64,000 bases of DNA from NCBI GenBank assembly GCA_013268835.1, contig JABFSX010000012.1:1-64000 (forward strand), in the 5' to 3' direction. The stretch is from Candidatus Altimarinota bacterium. Its GTDB lineage: Bacteria > Patescibacteriota > Gracilibacteria > BD1-5 > UBA2023. The number at the start of each line of letters is the position of its first letter. Positions within the stretch are counted from its first letter, which is position 1. Positions 20,874-32,167 of this stretch are shown in pieces. The translations under genes were made by a program, and so were the position numbers. Under the pieces are notes generated by a model, which saw only the letters and a list, made by a program, of their open reading frames with translations, was not told where the DNA came from and did no database searches.

Positions 20874-21275
20874 TTAAAAGAAAAAAAGGATATTTGGGAT
20901 AAATATAAGGATTACAAGTGGTAAAACCAGAATTCCAAATTCTTTTAATAAAGTTTTTTTATTACTGTATATTTCACTAAATAAAATTTTCTTAATTAAA
21001 ATTGTAATTAAAAATAATAATATTACATCTACTTCTAGTATAGAAAATAAATTATAACCCATAATATTATGTAATACTTTACTTAAAAATAAGGCATTAC
21101 ATGAAGACCATGTTCAAATAAGAAGCATCAAGTTAATTATTCAAAATAAAATACTATCAATAATTAAATTAGACATATTGAGCTTAATTGATTTATTGAT
21201 AAATAAATATCTCAAAATAAGAGCAATAATAACAATCAATATTGTATCAATTGCAAAAAAACAAGAAAAAAACAT
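20874..21275 (-). CDS. Small polytopic membrane protein, 133 aa
   Basis: Unrecognised. Four hydrophobic helices separated by short Lys/Asn loops, two TGA glycines, TAA stop. Same length as the neighbouring 21347-21748 protein but without obvious sequence similarity beyond composition. It starts inside the junction of the duplicated segment. Confidence 0.55.
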
Positions 21276-21278
21276 TTT

Positions 21279-21317
21279 TTAAAAAGCTAAAAGTATAGAG
21301 AGAATAATACGTTCCAT
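21279..21317 (-). pseudogene. Truncated 12-codon copy of the 20740 gene start
   Basis: MERIILSILLAF followed by TAA, identical to the first 12 residues of the protein starting at 20740. It lies 3 bp before the ATG at 21275. Confidence 0.6.
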
Positions 21318-21392
21318 AATAAATACTATATAACAAAAAACGAAAGCTAAATAATATTAATTAGTTTCATAAAACCACTTAGAAGTACTAAT
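21286..21392. repeat. Imperfect direct repeat, copy B
   Basis: Counterpart of 20709-20820. The two copies bracket about 470 bp and mark a segmental duplication. Confidence 0.8.
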
Positions 21393-21748
21393 GATACAAT
21401 TAAAACCATATAATAATAGCCTATATGCAATATAATATTTTCATGAATTAAGCTATAATTTAACTTATTATATATTTTTCTTCTAACCCATAATACAAGA
21501 TAAGGTATTATAGCAAAAAATAACAAGCCAAACAATAATTTTATCACAGGAATATCTACATTAATGAATTGATATAATTCAGCTGTTAATCAAATTAATA
21601 TAAAAACTATAATAAAAGTCAGAGAATCAATAAAGATTTCTTTTTTAGAAAAATTACACTTAAATAGGAATAATGAAATTATCTTAAATAGAGTAATTAT
21701 TACAAATAAAATAATTATTGCTATCGGTACAAACTTAATATTTTCCAT
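21347..21748 (-). CDS. Small polytopic membrane protein, 133 aa
   Basis: Unrecognised. Four hydrophobic helices with a basic central loop (WVRRKIYNKLNY). One TGA glycine, TAG stop. Its C-terminus exists as a second, fragmentary copy at 20775-20870. It starts 29 bp downstream of the tsaE stop, in the same direction, so co-transcription with tsaE is possible. Confidence 0.58.
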
Positions 21749-21777
21749 TTTTATATTAAAGGGTTAGAAAAGTTTTA

Positions 21778-22206
21778 CTATATCATCATAACACTTATCT
21801 TCCGTTCTCAAGTTTCCATCAATTCGATAGAGACCTTTTTTGTTGGAATAACGGTATCAGCGAGTATCTCTGGCCATTCGATGAGGATGATACTATTTTC
21901 ATCTTGTGATATCTCTTCTCCACCGATAGAAACCCAAGTATTATAATCCTCCAAACGATAGAGATCACAGTGAAATATAGATTGCCCAGACTCACTTGTA
22001 TATTTCTGATAATAGGTATATGTAGGACTCCTTACGATGAGATTGGGGAGATTGAGATATTTTCTGAGTTGATGTCGGATAAAAGTACTCTTACCAGTAC
22101 CAAGATCTCCGTAGAAAAAAATCCTATCTCAAGGAAGGAAATCCAAATCTATCTCGTCAAGCTCATTTTCATCATTAATGATGTATTCTTGTATATTTTT
22201 TTGCAT
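21778..22206 (-). CDS. tsaE: TsaE, tRNA t6A biosynthesis ATPase
   Basis: A 142-aa P-loop ATPase needed for N6-threonylcarbamoyladenosine at tRNA position 37, working with TsaB/TsaD. Visible are the Walker A GDLGTGKSTFIR, switch region VRSPTYTYYQKY, HCDLYRLEDY and IEWPEIL, all family hallmarks. Two TGA glycines. Normal length. It is divergent from the pilus cluster starting at 22256, with about 50 bp between them. Confidence 0.93.
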
Positions 22207-22255
22207 TTTTTCATAGCATATGATATGCTTGGTATCGTATCTATAATTTTATCTT

Positions 22256-22798
22256 ATGCAAGAGCACAAACCAAACCAGATGACCCAAGAGATTAGTCAA
22301 TTCTCATGGATTGCAAGTATCGTAATACTTGCAACTACCCTTATTGCTATCGGATGACTCAAAACCTATGCTTATTTTCAAGAAAATAACATTATCACAC
22401 TTCAATCTGATATAACAAAACTTGAAAGTGATATTCAATCAGCCTCAACGGATAGAGATGTGATTGTTGCGAATATACTCAACTCAGCGACTATCAGACC
22501 TTCTCTTGATCTCAAGACATTTGTTCGATCATTTCGTCTTGCTGCAGCTCAAGCAAATGTAAGACTCCAAGGATTTTCTATAGGAAATGACACTATCACC
22601 TCATCACTCACTGCTACTCGTGATTCGAATGTATCAGATGCTGTTGAGATTATTATTGCAATGATGCGAAACCAGAATCCAAATACAAAGCTCTCACTTA
22701 TGCCTATCTATTCTGTTGGTGGATCATCTACCGAACGTACTACTGGTGTAACATTCAGAATTTTACCTTCTAATCCAACTACAAATGTCTCAAAATAA
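22256..22798 (+). CDS. Type IV pilus alignment protein, PilN-like
   Basis: A 180-aa protein with a short cytoplasmic N-terminus, one membrane helix (residues ~19-38) and a coiled-coil segment (ENNIITLQSDITKLESDI) followed by a small alpha/beta domain, the PilN/PilO architecture. Its gene overlaps the next by 14 bp, and pilC and prepilin genes follow, which supports a role in the inner-membrane alignment complex. Only one or two TGA glycines. Sequence similarity to PilN is weak, so the name rests on layout and context. Confidence 0.7.
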
Positions 22799-23387
22799 TA
22801 GCACAGCACCAACCAATACCAACCTTCAAAAAAATCGAGTCTATGCACCGATTATCATCGGGCTTTCGATTTTTCTCATTATTCTTGTACTCTATCCTAT
22901 CTATACGACTTACGTGGATACAAGTATTGAGGTAAGTGGACTTGAGAAGATAAAATCAGAAAAACAACTCAAAATCGATGAGATCAAGGCTATGCAAGCA
23001 CAATTTGCAAGTAGTGGATCAAGTGAGATCAAAGATAAAGTACAAAAATATAATCATTCATTTAATACGAGTGATATTATGGAAGCAGTAATGGTAAATA
23101 AATACACCAAATCAACCAGCCTCACACCAGCATCTATTAGTATCGGATCATTTTCAGTAGATAAAGGAAAGAAGCTTCCGAATTGACTCTCACTTGCGAG
23201 TGTCAGCATCTCTGTATCGGGTGATGCTCCTGATCAGATTATTGACTACATTACCTATCTCACAACTGAATCAGCATACGCATTTACTATCGATAGCATC
23301 TCTCTTCCTATTGATACAGGAAGTGCTTGACAAGATGCTACTACTACATCACTCTCATTGTCACTAGGTGTCTACTACTACGAATAA
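22785..23387 (+). CDS. Type IV pilus alignment protein, PilO-like
   Basis: A 200-aa protein: cytoplasmic tail, one membrane helix (~23-43), a coiled coil with LEKIKSEKQLKIDEIKAMQ, then a beta-rich domain (IGSFSVDKGKKLPNG to the C-terminus) resembling PilO. It overlaps the preceding PilN-like gene by 14 bp and is followed by pilC, the usual order in compact pilus clusters. TGA glycines at LPN-G and SA-G-Q. Confidence 0.7.
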
Positions 23388-23399
23388 AATACAAACTAT

Positions 23400-24470
23400 A
23401 TGCTTCATTTTCTCAACCAAAGCATCTCACTCAAGGATAAAATTCTTTTTTATGAATCTACTGCCAATCTTCTTGAAGGTGGCATTACGATTCTCTGAGC
23501 ACTCAAGTGACTCGCTTCCAGAACTCCACCTGGCGTACTCCATGAAACTATAGAAAATACTATATTTTTTATTGAAAGTGGGGATGCCCTCAATATTGCC
23601 ATGAGAAAGTTCCCAAACTTTTATAATGAAAAAGAGATAGCAATCATAGAAAGCGGTGAACAAACTGGTATGCTCAAGGATTCTTTTCAGGCTATTGCTC
23701 TTGAACTCCGTACTCAGGAAGATCTCCGAAGAAAAGTGATAGGAGCACTCACATATCCTTTTGTGATATTATTTTTTCTTGTTCTTGCACTCACAGTAGT
23801 GATGACCTACGTCGTTCCTCAGATTATGCCGATTATAGCAGAGATGAATGCAACACCTTGACTCTCGACTCGTTCACTTATTTGGGTAAGTAACTTTTTT
23901 CGTCATAATCTCATATTTGCACTCCTTATTATTATAGCAGGAAGTCTGATATTTCGATGATACGTTATGACTGATGCTGGAAAACTCTGGTTTGACCGTA
24001 TCAAGCTCTATACTCCAATCATAGGAATGGTATATAAAAACTTTCTTATAGTTCAAGTGATGTCAACCTACCAGCTTCTTGCATCATCTTGAGTGAGTAT
24101 CGTAAAAACACTCAAACTCACGGGTGCAGCAGCAGGAAATGTAGAAATCAACAATATGTACACTCATATGGCGAATGAGGTTTCAAAGTGAAAAAAAATC
24201 AGTGAAGCAATGATTGATGCTGATAAAATCTGATACTTTTTTACCTCAGATATCATTCAGATGATCGAAGGAGCAGAAAAAACATCTACCATACATCAAA
24301 CCAGTAAAAAAATCAGTGAGCAATATCGTCGTGAGGTTGATGCGTCACTTGGCGTGATGGTGAAACTCATTGAACCGATTGCACTCCTTATGGCTGGTGT
24401 ATTCGTAATGTGGTTTGCAATTGCAATATTTTCATCTATTATGCAAGTTGTAAATCTCGCTGGAGTATAA
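23400..24470 (+). CDS. pilC: Type IV pilus inner membrane platform protein PilC/GspF
   Basis: A 356-aa GspF-family protein with two F domains. Each has the pattern of a cytoplasmic helical bundle then a membrane helix: first ESTANLLEGGITILGAL and EKEIAIIESGEQTGML with helices near 120-140, second TYQLLASSGVSIVKTLKLT and DIIQMIEGAEKTSTI with the final helix PIALLMAGVFVMWFAIAIF. It couples the assembly ATPase to pilin polymerisation. Several TGA glycines. It lies between the alignment genes and the prepilin genes. Confidence 0.92.
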
Positions 24471-24479
24471 GTATATATT

Positions 24480-25052
24480 ATGAAATTTTTACATAAAAAT
24501 TCATCTGGTTTTACGCTCATAGAGCTTATTATTGTCATAACAATAGTTATGATTTTGCTTGGTATTAGTTTGTTTCCATACGGATACTATATGCAACGAG
24601 CCTATACTGAGCGTGCAGCAGATAATATTTCCCAAGAGTGGATTCTAGCACACAAGGCTATCCGCTCTGGAATTGAATTCGATTCAATTGCGAACACTCA
24701 TGCAAGCCTATTTTTTGTATTCAAAAAATGATCCAAAGAAATTGATAGTTATCTTCTCTCTGGAACAACATTACCAGACATCAATCTCCTCCCAACTGAT
24801 CCAAATATACTCAAAAAATATAAAACACTCTCGATGGAGAGTGGTGTAGAAATCATTGATTTTTCTTGATCAATAAAAAATTCTGGTACCTCTATTTGAT
24901 ATATCATAACTCCTCCTGGAGGTGATGGCGTATTTTTTACCTGAAGCACCAGTCAATACCTAACCGGTGCGACCATCATTGTTTGATATCCATGAGCCCC
25001 TATCAGCACCTGACGATCCAGAGAGATTCTCCTGAGAACATACCTCAAATAA
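24480..25052 (+). CDS. Type IV prepilin-like protein 1
   Basis: A 190-aa protein with a class III prepilin leader: short basic start, then SSGFTLIELIIVITIVMILL. The prepilin peptidase site is just before Phe and the conserved Glu is at mature position 5. The C-terminal domain is beta-rich with many Gly/Ser, largely TGA glycines. First of four such genes in a row. Confidence 0.85.
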
Positions 25053-25091
25053 AATACTTTTCTTTTCCACCTTTTAGACTATACTCTTCCT

Positions 25092-25727
25092 ATGAAATTT
25101 AGGCATTCCACATCAGGTTTTACCCTTATTGAACTCATTGTTGGGATGACAATATTTTCTATTGGTCTCACTGGCATATATGCCCTCCTACAGACTACTA
25201 TGTCCAATGTTCGTTATTCTCGTGATGAAATCGTGGTATCTGGGCTTCTTCGTGAGCAAGTCGATCTTGTTATGAATATGCGTGATACTAATATCAAAAA
25301 TTTTATTCCTTGGGATTCAGTACTAGTAGAGTCATCATCTCAGACAAATTTTGCTTCTGGATACTATATGATAGAAAACAATTTTACCGCTACTGGTATC
25401 ACTATTGACTCTAGTATTGGTTCAATTACGCAAAATACTATTAAGCTTATCAAGGTAGATCCTTTTCCTACAACTGAAAGTATAAAATGGGAAAAGACAC
25501 AACTCAGAATTGATACTATGTGACGATATTTTCACTCAGAGACCACTGGAACCGGAACTCAATTTGCCTCATACATCATAGTATCGCCACTAGGTATCAA
25601 TGGTACAGAAGTAAAAAAAGATGGAAAAAATCAATGATGGATAATCGATGCTCGAGTCCTTGTAAAGGCAAATGGTTCATACCGCGAATACGATACAAAA
25701 TCGATGATTACTGATTGGATCAAGTAA
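25092..25727 (+). CDS. Type IV prepilin-like protein 2 (PilV-like)
   Basis: A 211-aa protein starting MKFRHSTSGFTLIELIVGMT, with the cleavage site before Phe and Glu5. The helix is followed by a globular Ser/Thr-rich domain. The position after the first prepilin and the moderate size are like minor pilins of the PilV class. Several TGA glycines in the last third. Confidence 0.83.
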
Positions 25728-25742
25728 TCTTTTATACACAAT

Positions 25743-26390
25743 ATGTTTCTAATAAAAAATAATTCATCTGGGTTTACGATCATTGAGCTCCTCATTGCCA
25801 TGACAATATTTGGTATGATGAGTGTTATGGTGATGACTATCTATTTTTCAACTACAGAAACATCTAGAAAACTCAATGCACAGAGAGAACTTGCAGAAAC
25901 TGCCAGAGAAATCGTAGAAAGACTCACGGAAGATATCAGAGAACGAGGAATGACCTGAGAACTTGCATTTGATCCAGGATATGATCTCTGGAAAAAATAT
26001 GATTATACAGGATCTGGAAGCGAGTATCTCAATCTTACTCACGGAAGATATGTCTACGGGAAAAAAAGAACTGGTGGAATGGATCCTTGTACCTGAACGA
26101 ATAAAACAGAACCAAAGATTCATTGTGGGTTCTATTTTGTAGACTATGCAGATAATGGAGAAAATGGATATAATCTCGTGGATAGCTTTACGAATGATGA
26201 ATCAAAAAAACGAGTAAAAATAGAAGATTTCAAGTTTTTCTTCTCCGGAGATGAGACGAGTACTGCACAAAAAGTAATGATACGATTTGATCTTTCCCTT
26301 ATACCGAGATTGGGCGTATCGCAAAATCTCGCAAGTGGAACAAAACTCCATATTCAGACTACTATCAGTGAGCGTGGATGGAAAAAATAA
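25743..26390 (+). CDS. Type IV prepilin-like protein 3 (PilW/GspJ-like)
   Basis: A 215-aa protein with leader SSGFTIIELLIAMTIFG and a helix running into RELAETAREIVERLTEDIRE, a pattern common in PilW/GspJ minor pilins. Two Cys residues (about 118 and 130) may form a disulphide. TGA glycines are present at GMT-G and CT-G. Confidence 0.83.
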
Positions 26391-26432
26391 TTCATAACTT
26401 CACTATAAGAATAATCACTAGCTATTAGCTTC

Positions 26433-27374
26433 ATGAAAACAAAAATAATCAATTCATCTGGATTTTCTATACTTATGGCACTCGGTGTCACTGGAGTATT
26501 ATTGATTATTGTAACAAGTCTTGCTATTACCTATATTCGAGAATCTCAACTTTCCCGTTATTCCTATAACGAAGTTCTAGCATCAACTGCAGGGGAGTGA
26601 TCATTTGAATATGGTATGTTAAAAATCCGAAATCATAAAGATGGTTTTCAAGATATTGTTTCATCCACTGAACCAGATGGAAAAATTATGGAACTCTCAA
26701 CGCCAAGATCGGCAGGACTTCAATCAGAATATACTATCGTTGCTGCAAGTAGCGGAAAAACATTTATAGTTTGAGATGGAGAACATCTTGTTATTCCACT
26801 ATTTACGTCAGATGAATCCCCTATAACTCCAGGATGAATCCATTCCAAAAATCCATCCTATAATACAGGGTCAATAAATAGTTCTGGGCTCTATATATCT
26901 GGAATATGAAGTCTTTCATGGACAATTATAGCCATGGACTGATTAAAAAGTGTTGCCCTTACTGGAGATGGGGATATTAATCCACTCAAAAACGGAATTA
27001 TTCGAGTACAAGCAGTACAATGTTATGACTCAAGTTGAAATCTATGAATCCATCCAGGTGATCTTGATGCTCTAGGAAACTGTACAGGGATATATAGTGA
27101 GGCACTATGAGGAGAGGCAATAACGTATTCATATGACACAACCGAAAGTATTGCAAGTTTTTTATCTACAAAACAAGATCCATACTTTGTAATCCAAAAT
27201 TCCACCCTATCGGATTTATCACTCAATTTTTCTTCCACATTGCCATTCTCACTCCCAACTATCAGCATAACAGCAACAGCAAACAAGTGAGATAGTTCTC
27301 AGGTATTCAAGTTTACAGAAGATAAGTGAAAATACTATGATGCCCTCAAATATGGTATATACAATAATCCATAA
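26433..27374 (+). CDS. PilX-like minor pilin component
   Basis: A 313-aa protein with leader INSSGFSILMALGVTGVLL, a PilX/GspK-type signal lacking Glu5. The remaining ~280 residues are beta-rich with a possible disulphide (two Cys near 205 and 225). Many TGA glycines. The lack of Glu5 is typical of tip or initiating pilins. Last gene of the pilin run. Confidence 0.75.
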
Positions 27375-27439
27375 TTTTATGGTATATATTTGACGCGTAT
27401 AAAAACATATGTTATAGTTAATATATATAAATATAACAT

Positions 27440-28192
27440 ATGTTTTCTCTAAAAATTAGATCATTTCTCTATGGAGCCCTTATATCGGCCTCCCTCTTTT
27501 CAGTAATCACTTTTGCAAATAGTGATGGTGTCTTTGGTGATTATTTTGAACGAATGATTCAAGATGCCTGATGTTGAACAAATTCTGTTGTTATTGGATT
27601 TAGTGCCACTCCATATTGAAAACAAGAATGCAAAACAATCAATGATCTTATAAGCTCATTGAATATATTTAGTATTAGTGGAGATATAGGTATCTGAACA
27701 GCTATACCAACAGTAAAACTTGATGTAGCTGGGAAAATTCGTATGCAATCTGGAACAATTAATAGTGATGCATCTGATACAGTAGTAACCAAGGACTATA
27801 TGGATAGTAAAATTGCTGCACTTGATGCACGAATTACTGCCCTGGAAAATGCATCTGCTCCAGCCCCTGCACCTGCTCCAGCTCCTGCTCCAGCCCCTGC
27901 TTCACCCGTCATAACGACCGGTACATTTGCTGGAATATGTGGTGGTGATGGCTTTATTGATACAGAATACTATTGTGGTGGAATCCCATGAGGTGCTGGT
28001 TGGGTAGATCAATGAGGTGGGTGTTATCATCGTTGTCTTGGAAATATTAGTAGTGGTAATTTTGCGGGAGTATGTGGAGGAGGTGGGGTAACTATTGATA
28101 CTGAGTATAAGTGTGCGAGTCCAAATTTTGGATGAAGCCTGGGAAGTCCATGGATAATGGTATCAAGTGATTGTTATCACCGCTGTCTTTAA
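27440..28192 (+). CDS. Secreted protein with trimer-like stem, Ala-Pro linker and two Cys-rich repeats
   Basis: A 250-aa protein. A signal peptide (residues ~1-27) leads to a fibre-like segment with IPTVKLDVAGKIRMQSG, a pattern seen in phage tail-fibre and adhesin stems, then a short coiled coil (SKIAALDARITALENAS), a hinge of repeated Ala-Pro (~135-152), and two copies of a ~40-residue Cys module: FAGICGGDGFIDTEYYC...CYHRCL and FAGVCGGGGVTIDTEYKC...CYHRCL. It could be a surface or pilus-associated adhesin. It directly follows the minor pilins. Many TGA glycines. Confidence 0.72.
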
Positions 28193-28223
28193 TTCAAAAT
28201 TATACTTAAAACCATTATATTAT

Positions 28224-28760
28224 ATGAAAAAATATTTGCTCATTCCTCTTTTAGTTGTTCTAATAAGTTCATGTGGAACAAAAGATGCTCCTACATCTCT
28301 TGAATGAACTTCTCAAATAATTACAGAGAAAAATACTCCTACAATAGTAGTTTCTGATACTCAATCAGGGGATACTTTTAAAGAAAATGCTGAAAATATT
28401 CAGAAAAAACAAGAACAAATTGGTATTAATCTTCAAAAAATTTCAGACCCTGAATTTAAAAAACTTCAACAAGAACAAATTGATATCTATCAATGAAAAG
28501 AAATTTGGACACCTGAGATCAAAAAAATAAATATTGAGTTTACAGAAATAATTGCCAGTATGATTATAATTAATACTGGTGGATTAATTCAATCTGGAAG
28601 TACCAATACACTAACAGAGATTTCCAATAAAAAAAATATAATTATGAAAGATTTTTTTGCCTCAAAAGCCTATGAAGATTATCTAACTTCCAAAGAAGAA
28701 ACACTTAAGCAAATTAATATTAAGTTAAATAGCTATGTAGCCCCAAAGGAGAATAAATAA
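28224..28760 (+). CDS. Lipoprotein, 178 aa
   Basis: Signal peptide with lipobox LISSC (Cys 17), then a hydrophilic, mostly helical protein rich in Lys/Gln/Glu with Gln-rich helices (NIQKKQEQIGINLQKI). Family unknown. Two TGA glycines. A terminator follows about 20 bp after the stop, ending the pilus-region transcript. Confidence 0.75.
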
Positions 28761-28778
28761 AATACACTCTAGATAATA

Positions 28779-28806
28779 AAAACCTCCCAAATTTGGGAGG
28801 TTTTTA
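28779..28806 (+). terminator. Bidirectional terminator between the lipoprotein and dnaB
   Basis: AAAACCTCCCAAATTTGGGAGGTTTT, a perfect stem with A-run and T-run, serving both convergent genes. Confidence 0.9.
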
Positions 28807-28808
28807 TT

Positions 28809-30173
28809 CTAATATCCAGGATCTCATTCATATTCTCGATCCCCTGAGTGGGCCTTTTCTATTTCATAGAATTTTTGTTGAGATTTTTCAAACTTCAGAT
28901 CCACTTGTCCTGTTGGTCCATTTCGATTTTTTCGAATCATTACATTTGTCACTCCTGGTGTCTCAGAGAATTCATTGTAATAATCATCACGATAGATCAT
29001 CGCTATGATATCTGCATCTTGCTCGATCGATCCAGATTCACGAAGATCTGACATCACAGGACGCTTATCTGGACGAGCCTCGACAGCACGTGAAAGCTGA
29101 GAAAGTGCCACAATAGGAACATCGAGTTCACGAGCGAGAGACTTGAGTCCACGAGATATATCAGAAACCTCTTGAACACGATTCATCGAGTTACCATTCG
29201 ACATAAGCTGAAGATAATCGATAACAATAAGATCAAGCCCGGATTCCATCTTGAGACGACGAGCCTTTGACTTGATAGACATCAATCATTCTCCAGCAGG
29301 GGAGTCATCGAGATATATTCTTGATCTTGAGAGTGATTCTAGGGCGTCACCCATTTTTGAGAATTCATCCTCAGAGAGTTTTCATTTTTGGAGTTTCCAA
29401 CTATCTACTGCCATTGCAGCAGCAATAAGACGATCAGTAATTTGTTCCTTAGACATTTCCAGTGAGAACATCGCCACATTACGTCATTTTTTGGCTACAT
29501 TCTGGGCAAAATTGAGAGCCATAGCTGTCTTACCCATACTCGGACGTGCCGCCAGGATGATGAGATCCCCTCGTTTGAATCCACCGAGTTTTGCATCAAA
29601 ACTTGGGTATCCTGTAGAGATAGTATGACGATCGACCAATTCAGGATCAGCATGGATCGATGCAAACTCCTCATACCGAGCATTGAGAATATCTCGAATC
29701 GGAACGAGCTTATTCTGGATAAAAGTCTGCGTCACACCAAAGAGTGATTTTTCTGCTTTCTCAAGGAGTTCAGTAGTATCAGTTGCCTCATCATATCAAT
29801 TCATGATGATCTCATTTCCAGCTCGGATAAGCTTTCGGAGTATGGATTTATTTTTGACTATCTGTGCATACTGAAATATATTGGCACTCGTAAATACGGA
29901 TTCCATCAATCCAGCAAGAAATGGGTTTCCACCGATAGATTCGAGCTTTTTTTGATCATCGATCACTTCACGAACCGTGATGCTATCAATCGGACGGTTA
30001 CGACTATAGAGATCCAGGATTGCCTCATAAACAATAGAATGAGCAGGATCATAAAAATCATTACCAGAAAGAAGATTTGCCACATGGATAATCCCATCTT
30101 TATCAATCAAAAGGGAACCGAGAACTCATCGTTCGGCATCAATACTGTGTGGAGGAGTTGTAAGGTTGGACAC
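28809..30173 (-). CDS. dnaB: Replicative DNA helicase DnaB
   Basis: A 454-aa hexameric 5'-3' helicase for fork unwinding. The N-terminal domain starts PPHSIDAERGVLGSLL (glycine at ERG by TGA). Walker A is ARPSMGKTAMALN, Walker B LDLIVIDYLQLMS, followed by LSQLSRAVEARPDKRPVMSDLRESGSIEQDAD and the C-terminal RKNRNGPTG. GTG 30173 is the likely start, with a TTG two codons earlier as an alternative and a TAA just upstream. Several TGA glycines. It follows the TPR gene by 25 bp. Confidence 0.95.
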
Positions 30174-30198
30174 GTACAAGAAAAATTAAAAATAAAAA

Positions 30199-31164
30199 CT
30201 ACACTTCTTTTCCAGCAAAATTATTCGCAAGCTCCTCTTCAATCAAGAGTTTTTGTAAAATCTCAGATATTTCACTACTATACGGAGTAAGATTTTTGAG
30301 ATGTTTATAGGTTTCTATCGCATCTTTTCTATGCCCTAGAGTCACTTGTACATTTGCAAGAAGTCATATAATCTCTGGATTTTTTGGCCACTGGAGAACG
30401 TACTGTTTCGCATATTGTAGGGTACCATGATGATCTTCGAGAGTATTAGATATATGTGTCAACATATAGAGAGTTGTCTCTGTGTTTCCTGTGGAACTAT
30501 GGATTTTTTTATAGATTTCGCTCGCAATATGGTATTTTTTTTCGATAATGAGAACATTCGCAAGTTTCTCAAGTATCTCAAGATCATTTGGATGAAGCTC
30601 TGCCATATCCTTGTATATATATTCTGCCTTATCATACTGTCATTCCTGTTCATAGATAGTTCCGAGGAGAAAATTAAGATCTCGATGATCTTTTTCAAAA
30701 GATAGTCATTCAATAATCAGTGCCTTCGCCTCGATAATCATCCCACGAGCAATAAGAGTTCGAGCACTAGAGATAATATTAGCAATCTTCTCCACGTTGG
30801 AGGTATCAAGCTTTTCGAGGAATACAGTATCTGAATCTTTCGGAACAAGAGAAGGATTTTCCTCAGTCGTAGCTTCTATCTCTACTCAGATATCTTCTTC
30901 CTTGTTTTCTCACAGAGAAGACTCCATATTTTCATTTTTTGGTACATTTTCATTTTCTCCAGTATCAATATTCTGAATTACAGGAATATCCTGTAATGAT
31001 TCCATCTTTGCCATACGAGCCCTCTTTGAAGAACTCAATACTTCATAGATATTTTTTATCCAAAAATAAAACTTTGTTCCCCATATCGAAAGTAGTACGA
31101 TAATAAGGATTATAAATACAAGTATCTCTATATAGACATTCTGAGTAAGAAAGAAGAATTCCAT
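30199..31164 (-). CDS. Membrane-anchored TPR protein
   Basis: A 321-aa protein: one N-terminal membrane helix (residues ~10-32), a charged linker rich in Glu, then about five tetratricopeptide-like repeats (for example ALIIEGLSFEKDHRDLNFLLGTI and YEQEGQYDKAEYIYKDMAEL). It probably faces the cytoplasm as a scaffold. TGA glycines at SL-G, RD...G and II-G. It lies upstream of dnaB in the same direction. Partner unknown. Confidence 0.78.
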
Positions 31165-31317
31165 AGTTCAAACGGAGTGAGGAAAATAAAATGAAAATTT
31201 TAATTTTGCGAACGGAGAGCAGAACTAAGAGATTAAAATGCTCATAATTCAAACGGAGTGAGAAGATAAAAGGAACGGAGTGAACTTTTATTCTGCGAAC
31301 AGAGAGCAGGACTAAGG
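31165..31317. repeat. Tandem imperfect ~75-bp repeat in the TPR-rplS gap
   Basis: Two units (about 31165-31240 and 31246-31317) share TTCAAACGGAGTGAG and GCGAACGGAGAGCAG-like blocks followed by ACTAAG. A partial third GGAACGGAGTGAAC block sits inside the second unit. No gene seen in 31165-31570. Confidence 0.7.
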
Positions 31318-31477
31318 GGAAAAACCCCATAAGACAAGTGGAATGAGTAAATAAAAATTACTTAATAGATATAATAGGTAGGGTTCTATATATAGAAATG
31401 AGGAAGAAAATAGAAATAAACTCTATCAACATAATAGTAGGGAAAAAAGCTTTTTTTGCAAATTATCTCTAAAAAAC

Positions 31478-31504
31478 TTGCAAAATAAATATTTTCTATA
31501 TAAT
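31478..31504 (+). promoter_or_regulatory. rplS promoter
   Basis: TTGCAA (31478-31483), 15-bp spacer, TATAAT (31499-31504), leaving a ~60-nt leader before rplS. Same architecture as the tRNA-Phe promoter. Confidence 0.7.
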
Positions 31505-31570
31505 CCACACATTCGATCTCAGAAATTTGTTCTAGGGATCAAAAAGTTCTAAAACTTAAGTCTATAAATT

Positions 31571-31933
31571 ATGTCAGATGTTTCCCTCATCAATGCTATA
31601 CAGCAGAGTACTGTAGCTACTCCAAAAGATATTGTAGTTACCTACGAAACAGGTATGGAAGTAGAAGTACACCAGATCATCCGTGAAGGTGAGAAGGAAA
31701 GAACTCAAAAATTCCGTGGACTTATCATCTCTATGAGAGGATCTACAGCATTCGATCGTGTTCTTACAATTCGATCAGATGTTGACGGTATTGGTATCGA
31801 GCGACTTATTCCTGTGAATGGTCCTACTATTGCTAAGATAGATATTCTCCGAAAATTCAAGGTTCGTCGTAAAAATATCGGATATATCCGTGGACTTACT
31901 GGAAAGGCAGCTCGTCTCAAAGAAATCAAATAA
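31571..31933 (+). CDS. rplS: 50S ribosomal protein bL19
   Basis: A 120-aa protein with the L19 layout: PKDIVVTYETGMEVEVHQII, KFRGLIISMRGSTAFDRVLTIR and the C-terminal RRKNIGYIRGLTGKAARLKE. It binds at the 30S-50S interface. None of its glycines is TGA, unlike most neighbours, which fits selection for fast GGN decoding in a highly expressed gene. It is monocistronic, with its own promoter and terminator. Confidence 0.96.
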   Translation: MSDVSLINAIQQSTVATPKDIVVTYETGMEVEVHQIIREGEKERTQKFRGLIISMRGSTAFDRVLTIRSDVDGIGIERLIPVNGPTIAKIDILRKFKVRRKNIGYIRGLTGKAARLKEIK

Positions 31934-31943
31934 TTTTTATAAA

Positions 31944-31974
31944 AAATACCACCCAATTTGGGTGGTATTTTTTT
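31944..31974 (+). terminator. rplS terminator
   Basis: ATACCACCC-AATTT-GGGTGGTAT followed by seven T. Confidence 0.9.
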
Positions 31975-32167
31975 GTCATTTTTTTGTGCAAAACCCAAAA
32001 CCCAATATGAGAATAATTCACATATTATTCATAATTCAATCTAGAGTTTTATGTGTCTATATCTACAAAACAACACCTCATCTTTCTGACTAAAAATCGT
32101 ATACAGTAGAGGCTGTCAAGAGATTTTTTTCTTTTGACTTTGTACTTTTTATGAATAAAAAGGATAT

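Noticed and set aside
31490-31515. DnaA-box-like TAATCCACA upstream of rplS as an origin
   Set aside because: A single imperfect box coinciding with the rplS -10 region; no cluster, so no origin is called.
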